A DNA stretch of 64,000 bases, from contig NC_052359.1 in assembly GCF_009727055.1 (NCBI RefSeq), forward strand, positions 13,912,232 to 13,976,231, given 5' to 3'. The notes beneath the pieces were generated by a model. That model saw only the letters and a program-made list of their open reading frames with translations, was not told the origin of the DNA and made no database searches. Below are positions 57,645 to 64,000 of this stretch, piece by piece (the stretch's first letter is position 1; every line of letters begins with the position of its first letter). The DNA comes from Benincasa hispida. Taxonomy: Eukaryota; Streptophyta; Magnoliopsida; Cucurbitales; Cucurbitaceae. Both the position numbers and the translations under genes were made by a program.

Positions 57645-60600
57645 ATGGCTACTGCCAAGTTTGAAATTGAAAAATTTAATGGCACGAGAGATTTTGCTTT
57701 ATGGAGAAAGAGAATCAAGGCTTTCTTGAGTTCATAAAAGGCCTTGAAGGCTTTAGAAGATCCAAGGAATCCGCTTGCTATGATTAGTGCTGAAGAAAGA
57801 CAAAACATGGAGGAAATTGCTTATGGAACTCTAATTCTCAGCATAACAGGCAATGTTTTGAGACAAGTGATCATGAGAACACAAATGAAGTTTGGGAGAA
57901 ATTAAAGGCTCTTTATGACAAGAAAGACTTGCCCAACAAGTTGTACATTCGAGAAAGACTTTTTTCTTTCAAAATGAACCATTCCAAATCCTCGAATAAG
58001 AATTTGGATGAAATTCAAGAGGCTAACTAATGAGTTTAATCAATCCGGTGAGAAGCTTAGGGTAGAAAATGAAGTTCCTATCCTGATCAACTCACTTCAT
58101 GATACCTTTAAAAAGGTAAAATCAATCTTGAAGTATGGGAGAGAACCTGTGACAGTAGATGCTATCCTTACAGCCTTAAGAAGCGAAGAATTGGAGTTGC
58201 AATTAAAAGGAAAGAATGCTGGAGGAGCTGAATCCCTTTACTTTAAGAGAAAAAACCATTCAAAGAAGAATCACTTCAACAAAAATCAGAGAATGTACAA
58301 AGAGAGGCCAACTTTGAAGTGCCTTATTTGTCACAAGGAATGACATTTCAAAAGAAACTACCCTAAGAGGGGAAAACACTAAAGAAAAGACGTAGAAGAT
58401 TTAAACCTTATGATAGAGAAGACTCAAACAGAAATAGAGATTTCAGAAGAGATGAGCCAAGGAAATTAAGGGAACATGGGAGATTTCAAAGACCTGTTGG
58501 TGAAGAAGCTTATGAGTATACTGAGGTGCATGCTGCTACAAATAAAAAGGCCACGGATTTTGAAACTGAGGAGGGAAACTGGGTCTTAGACTTAGGATAT
58601 ACCTACCATATGACTTCCAAGAAGAGTTGGTTTGTTGATTACAAATCAAAGGAAGGGGACTCAGTTTTCATGGATAATAACAATGAGTATGAGATCATTG
58701 GAAGAGGCCCAGTGTTACTGAAAGTTTCTGACAACAAGGAAGTCCTTTTGAGAGATGTTAGACATGTGCCAAAACTCAAATGAAATTTTATTTCCTTGGG
58801 AATGCTTAATGGTCAGAGTTGTACCTTTACTGGTGAGAAAGGTGTTTTGGAAATAGAAAAATAGGGGAGGATAGTTCTTGTTGGGAAGAAAATATGTTGT
58901 GAAGAAGGTCAATCAACCTAATACTTTGTTGTCAGAAACAAAGAAGAACACTGAACTTGAGCTATGGCATAAAAGGCTTTCACACATTAGTGAAAGAGGC
59001 TTGAATAACTCATGAAGCAAGGCTTAATTTAGACCAGAGGCACTAAAGGACTCGACTTTTGTGAACATTGTGTGTATGGAAAATCCAAAAGAATGAAGTT
59101 CACAAAAGGAGTTCACACTACCAATGCCATCCTTGATTATATCCATGGAGACCTATGAGGCCCTGCTAAAACCCCTACATGGGGAGGATCCAAGTATTTT
59201 ATATCCCTTATAGATGATTATTCAAGCAAGGTGTAGACTTATCTACTTAAATCTAAAGACTAAAATTTTGAATGCTTTAAAATCTGGAAGACTAGAGTTG
59301 AGACTCAAACTAAAAGAAGAACTAAATTTCTTAGAATTAATAATGGTCTTAAGTTTTTAGGAATAACTTTATTCTCTTTGTGATGAGTGTGGAATAACTA
59401 GACATAAACAATTACCTATACCTTTCAACAAAATGGAGTTGTAGAAAGGATGAATAGAACTTTAATGGAGAGGGTCCGATGTATGCTATTAGAAGCTAGA
59501 ATTCCTGAAGACTTTTGGGCAGAAGCACTAGCTACAACAACCTACACAATTAGTAGAAGCCTTAGTATTTCTATTAACATGAAAACTTCTAAAAAAATGT
59601 GGAGAGGAACACTTCCTAACTTGTCAAACTTAAAGATTTTTGGATGCACAACCTATGTTTATACTAAGCAAAGCAAAGTAGAGCCTATAACTCTTAAGTG
59701 TATGTTAATAGGGTATCCTCAAAGAGTAGAAGGCTTCAAGTTCTGGGACTTCAGTTCTAATAGAAGCCAAATTAGTAGAGATGTAACTTTCAAGGAAGGC
59801 GAGCTCTATATAGACTGTTCAAGCCTCTCACAGTGTCGTTTAATTCTCGAAAAGGACTATAAAACAAAAGAAAATTTATAATACCGAACTACTTCTATCA
59901 CTACAAAAATGTAGCAAACAGTGGTAAGTCCGAGTCGATCCACAGGGAAGCGCGATTTGTTTCGTTAGGCCACTTTCCTAACTAGAGTGGTGAATAGGGG
60001 GAGGGGGGGGGCGGGGTTAGTGTGGAAGAGATAAAATGTACGAAATTAAAATTAATCTAGAATAGGAGTCTATCTAATTTCTAGAGCAAGAGGGAGAATC
60101 CTATGCAATTTCTATCATGGAAATCGATAATTAAACGAAACGTTCAATTCTATTCATGCACGACTACCAAATCGATTTGACTTAACTAATCTCTATGAAG
60201 GCTGACAATCAATTAAATGGAAATAAATCAAGCATCCTAAGTATTAATTAAGGTTGGAAAGACCATGCCCTAATTAAACTATATGCTCTTAATTCTACTG
60301 GGTTTTTGACGATCATATAGAATTGAAAAAATATATGCATTAAGAATGAGGATTCAATCACATCGATTAAAAGTCAAGAAAAGCCATATTCATTTAACCA
60401 ATTTATTCTTCGAATCTGGCTTAAACATGCAATGCCAAAATTCAAGGACAACCTATAAATCTCAAGCATACACAGTCAACCGTTGCTATCGGGTAAAATC
60501 AAGCATAGATGAATTACGAGAAAATGTGCGAACTCAAAATTAACTAGCGGAGATATGCAATCATGATAGGGTTGTCAATCCAACACACAAATGAAAATCT

Positions 60601-61959
60601 AAATTCATCAATATTCAAAGAAAAACATTGAATTAAAGAACATCACAATTTAATTACAGAAAATTCATGAAATTAAACATAGGACTCTTGCTCAAAGAAA
60701 ATTAGATAGAAGTTACCTCTTAATTCATAGACAAATATGAGATACACATCTGATCCATTGATTACAATCCAAAACAAAAAGAAAAACTAACCTCAAGACA
60801 CTAAATTCTGAAGGGAAAGGAATAAGAATGAAGGTTGACTTCGACTTTCATCAATTCAGCCCCCAAAATTTAGGATACTTTGACCCAAAGCCGAAGGGAG
60901 GTATTTACAGAAAATTACGCAATGTTGCAATGCTAGGCAAATAAGCCACAAGCATCAGGGGGAACCGTTGCAATGCTGGCATTACTGCGAAACTTCGAGC
61001 GTCGTGACGCTAGAAGTAGCATTGCAACTCTCCCTTGCACACCAAGCTACTGTCTTTCAGCGTTAGGCGAGCGTTAGATCAAGGCAAAACTTGAGCGTTG
61101 CAATGCTCAAACAGAGACATTTTGGTCTTTTCAACTCATTTGAAGCCCGAATGCTTAAATCAACTCCAAATTGCTCCAAATTAATCCCGTTCTACTCAAA
61201 ATTTCCAATTTCACCTCATGATTGCTCGATACCTATAAATAGAAAAATAAACAAATAAAATCCAAAAACGAGTCCAAATTAAACTAGGAATAATAGCTCT
61301 TTTGGACTCTAAAATAATGAAGCAACCAGCTTAGGAAAACCAATTTGAACCCAATATCAGCTCACATATTAAAGTCCACTTTAGACCTAAGAACTTAGTG
61401 ATAACAGGTGACTACAGAACCCTTAGATGTTCCTAACACGTCTGAAGACAAAACATAAAGACAAATTGAGAATCTAGAAGACTATCTCATTTCAAGAGAT
61501 AGAGAAAGAAGGACTACCAAATCTCCCTCTAGATTTGCAAGAGTTTATTGCATTTCTAATCATTCTATAGATGATGATAATGAAGATCCTAGCAGCTCTG
61601 AAGAAGCTTTAAACAGTGAAGAGAAGAATGAACGACTTGTAGCTATCAAGAGTGAAATAGATTCACTTTACAAAAATGAGACATGGGAGTTGACTGATAT
61701 ACCACTTAACAAAGGCATCATTCCTTGTAAATGGGTTTATAATAAGAAATTCTTAGGGGACAACAATCAAAAGGGGAAGTATAAAGCCAGACTTCCAAGG
61801 AATTTAAACAGAAATAGGGAGTTGACTATACAGAGATTTTCTCCCCAATTAAGCACACCTCGTTCAGAGTTCTCTTAGCTATTGTGGCTTATGAAGACCT
61901 TGAATTAGAGCAGATGGATGTTACTACAGCTTTCATACATGGAAGCTTAGAAGAGGAAC
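57645..61959 (+). pseudogene. Copia gag-pol relic with two insertions
   Basis: gag begins at 57645 (MATAKFEIEKFNGTRDFALW) and continues with stops to LKCLICHKE then a stop in place of Gly of the zinc knuckle (58315-58345). The protease motif has decayed to VLDLGYTYHMT (58572 onward; family form D-S-G). The pre-integrase block ELELWHKRLSH (58950) and integrase pieces follow; 59450-59881 is the integrase C-terminal region (MNRTLMERVRCML, LKIFGCTTYVYTKQSK). An unrelated insertion (59884-61405) comes next. The RT N-terminus resumes at 61406 with SEIDSLYKNETWELTDIP, PCKWVYNKKF and MDVTTAFIHGSLEEEL, where the long LTR at 61960 cuts it off. Non-functional. Confidence 0.88.
59884..61405. mobile_element. 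Unidentified 1.5-kb insertion inside the Copia element
   Basis: The Copia reading pattern stops after KDYKTKENL at about 59881 and resumes at about 61406 (VTTEPLDVPN). The intervening DNA begins 'ataccgaactacttctatcactac', has a G-run at 59996-60012, 'gtaagtccgagtcgatccac' near 59925, and ends 'aagaacttagtgataacag'. TATCACTA near the left end is matched by an inverted copy (tagtgata) near the right end. No coding frame or class-defining motif; boundaries are good to about 10 bp. Confidence 0.55.
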
Positions 61960-63731
61960 TGAAGGAAATCAGAATCAGGATTTCTGTGAGCAGCGGAAGC
62001 AAGACTATTCCAAATTACAATCATGAATCAACAATACATTTACAGTCGACTTCAAAACAAACGGTTATGCAAATAAATCCAGAAATTATAGCATGAAAAA
62101 ATACCAAATGTACAGAGGGAAACTCTATACACATAGACAGAAACGTCTCCACTCTCCAATGCGCACTCTGATCGAACAACAGCAACCACGAACACTCGAT
62201 CTACACGACTGCAACATCGCACGAATACTTTGCGCTCGTCCTCAACGATCTCCTCGGTCATGATTTCTTTCGCAACACGAACGACCTCCATAGCACCACG
62301 AACGGCCTCGGGAAAACCTCGACGGTATCGAGTTGAGTCTGACACCACCAACAAGGTGATCTTGGTATTCTTAGTGTGAGAATCCAGAGGGTGGGCTCTG
62401 TTCGGACTTGGTATGAGGCAGACGAACGGAGGAAACACAGATCGTGTACACGATTGGGAAAGTGGGAGATGGCGGAGACCTATCGTATAGGTCGATGCCC
62501 AATCGTTTAGATAAAGCTATATGATCGTCTAGCAAAAGCTATGAGATTGTTTAGCTCTATCGTCTAGCTCGGTCTGTNCCAATCGTTTAGATAAAGCTAT
62601 ATGATCGTCTAGCAAAAGCTATGAGATTGTTTAGCTCTATCGTCTAGCTCGGTCTGTCGCGTACAGACTCTACACGATCGTTTACCTTGGGCCAGCGATT
62701 GTCTAGCAAAGCTATGCGATCGTCTAGTAAACACTGCACGATTGTTTAATTTGCACCTGTACGATCGTTTAGCTCGCCCAACTGTCGTTTAGTAAATCTG
62801 TATTTACTTGACGACTTCTGTGAGTTTCTTTTTGCCTGTTAGAAAACTCAAAATCCTTTTTCCACTTTTGTAAAAACTTATCTTTTTCAAATAGGAAAAC
62901 CAATTTTCCTTTTCAACTCACGGTTAGCATGATCCAATAACCACCCACTACTTTTGGTTATTTAAAAGAAAAAAATATTAATTATCTAATAATTAATATT
63001 ATTATAAATATAAATGTTAACCAACTTATCATACTATATTTATAACCTATAGTTTTAATATTTCATCTCATGAAACATATAAATCATATTTCTTTTTCTA
63101 TTCCATGGTACTGAATGTAAATCTCATTTACATCAATCCTCCACTAGATGTATCTTATACATACCGATTATATCATATATAATCAAAATACCTCTTGTCA
63201 ATTTGAACATTTCAAATCGACACCAAGAACTGATCCTCAACATGAATATAAGCTACTAAGGGGACCTCATGGACCTGTAGATCCGAAGCTCCAACGGTGC
63301 GTGAATAACTGACTAAAATTTTTAGTCACGGGATCCATCATCCGTTAACTGCCAGACACTCCACTAAAGACCGACAGCTGAACTCTCCTCACTACAGATA
63401 TATTACATGTCCATCTTAACCAATCAGCAGTGCGACAACCCTTCACAGATCGCTCGTAAGTACAACTGACACAATAACCGTTATGCCCTTGTAGTTACAT
63501 CTGTCTCCTTAAGTACCACTGATCCCTCTAATGAACATAAATTATAGTCCTACTATGACTGAGTCTTCTCTTCCAAAGAGAAGCTGTGACCACTATGTTC
63601 AAGCCTCAGAATCAGTTCTTAAGGGAGCAATCTCTCTACTTATCCCTGCTTCGGGAAAGGAGTGAATTCCATCTTGTGGATTGAGTTCCCAGCTCCCAGA
63701 TCAGATAAGTCCCCAAAAAGGTAGGCATGTT
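61960..63731 (-). mobile_element. Third long-LTR copy, minus orientation, interrupting Copia RT
   Basis: It begins on the plus strand with tgaaggaaatcagaatcagg, the same LTR edge as at 28532, and follows that copy through 'attccaaattacaatcat', the 'gagaatccagagggtgggctctg' block, the GATCGTTTA-type array (62490-62800) and the AT-rich segment. The expected duplication ggaac (61955-61959) cannot be tested, because the other edge lies outside the window. At 63731 similarity in this orientation stops. Confidence 0.8.
62499..62657. repeat. Exact 79-bp duplication flanking a single N
   Basis: 62499-62577 and 62579-62657 are identical, separated by the only N in the window (62578). Best read as unmerged overlapping contig ends rather than biology. 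Confidence 0.9.
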
Positions 63732-63759
63732 AAAAGACAAAGAGATCATCAACATGGTT

Positions 63760-64000
63760 GATCCTGACCATATCGTGTGGAGACATGAGGAGGGGAGTGT
63801 TCCTATACAAAAAAGTTTGTATAATAGACCTAGACCACGAGAGATACTAGACTCTTATATAACGCCATTGATACTAAAGACTTTACTCACCTAAAGACCA
63901 TAGGTGACACGATCCTCAATCCTGAGTGTTTTTGAACTTCTGCCTATTGAGGGCGTTCTTTAATTAGTATGAGTGAGAGTGGCCAGATTGCCAACTCAAT
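63760..64000 (+). mobile_element. Long-LTR segment in the opposite orientation
   Basis: gatcctgaccat, 'tcctatacaa.aaagtttgtata' and 'gagagtggccagattgcca' are the plus-strand order of LTR blocks seen inverted at about 32240-32490. It follows the minus-oriented copy after a 28-bp stretch (63732-63759) and runs off the window. Confidence 0.8.

Noticed and set aside
57611..57808. 65-codon minus-strand frame
   Set aside because: Antisense to the Copia gag start at 57645.
59884..61405. CACTA (En/Spm) element, suggested by CACTACAAAAA near the left end
   Set aside because: The motif is not at the terminus and has no inverted partner TTTTTGTAGTG at the right end.
62052..62438. 128-codon minus-strand frame, partly shared with 28874-29080 (RAHPLDS.TKNTK)
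   Set aside because: Both lie within long LTRs and the similarity is explained by LTR homology at DNA level; no known domain and no evidence of selection.

Overview
This window is nuclear DNA of a dicot plant. Its genes are split by GT-AG introns, intergenic DNA is very AT-rich, and most of the sequence is transposable elements. Several MITE families (palindromes ending in GTTTGGTAACC-type sequence and TATCTATCA-type palindromes) resemble repeats I associate with cucurbit genomes, so Cucurbitaceae is the best guess. That is inference from memory, not a search.

Three host genes were assembled exon by exon, all on the minus strand with consistent splice phases. (1) 15718-17463: a four-helix CASP-like (CASPL2-type) membrane protein, 3 exons, 174 aa. 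(2) 20143-23462: a probable beta-1,3-galactosyltransferase of the Golgi, 11 exons, 407 aa, with DUF4094 and Galactosyl_T regions. (3) 38615-41817: a coiled-coil protein of the At5g41620 / USO1-like family, 3 exons, 707 aa. The three genes show no functional link; they are islands between transposon clusters.

Transposon layout. 1-5521: gag and LTR scraps, a plus-strand Copia RT/RNase H relic with its 3' LTR, and a second Copia RNase H scrap. 8187-15126: a minus-strand Copia element with very short (about 125 bp) LTRs; its 3' LTR is split by a 2.6-kb Mutator-like element (9-bp target duplication) carrying a DUF1985-like relic. 26408-33215: a plus-strand Copia element split by a solo LTR (5-bp duplication catga), which is itself split by a second, oppositely oriented solo LTR (duplication ccaat). 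34776-36879: a decayed hAT transposase, with hAT-type terminal repeats near 37.6-37.7 kb. 42.5-56 kb: gene-free, rich in MITEs and fold-back elements, with Copia, Gypsy and TRIM-like scraps at 48.1-50.6 kb. 56.9-62 kb: another Copia element, interrupted by an unidentified 1.5-kb insertion and by a third copy of the long LTR. That LTR runs to the window end, contains a single N inside an exact 79-bp duplication, and reverses orientation near 63.73 kb.

I found no convincing novel enzymatic system, RNA operon or CRISPR-like array. The observations most worth following are structural: exact nested insertions, a GATCGTTTA-type motif array inside the long LTR family, long inverted-repeat elements, and a probable assembly artefact.
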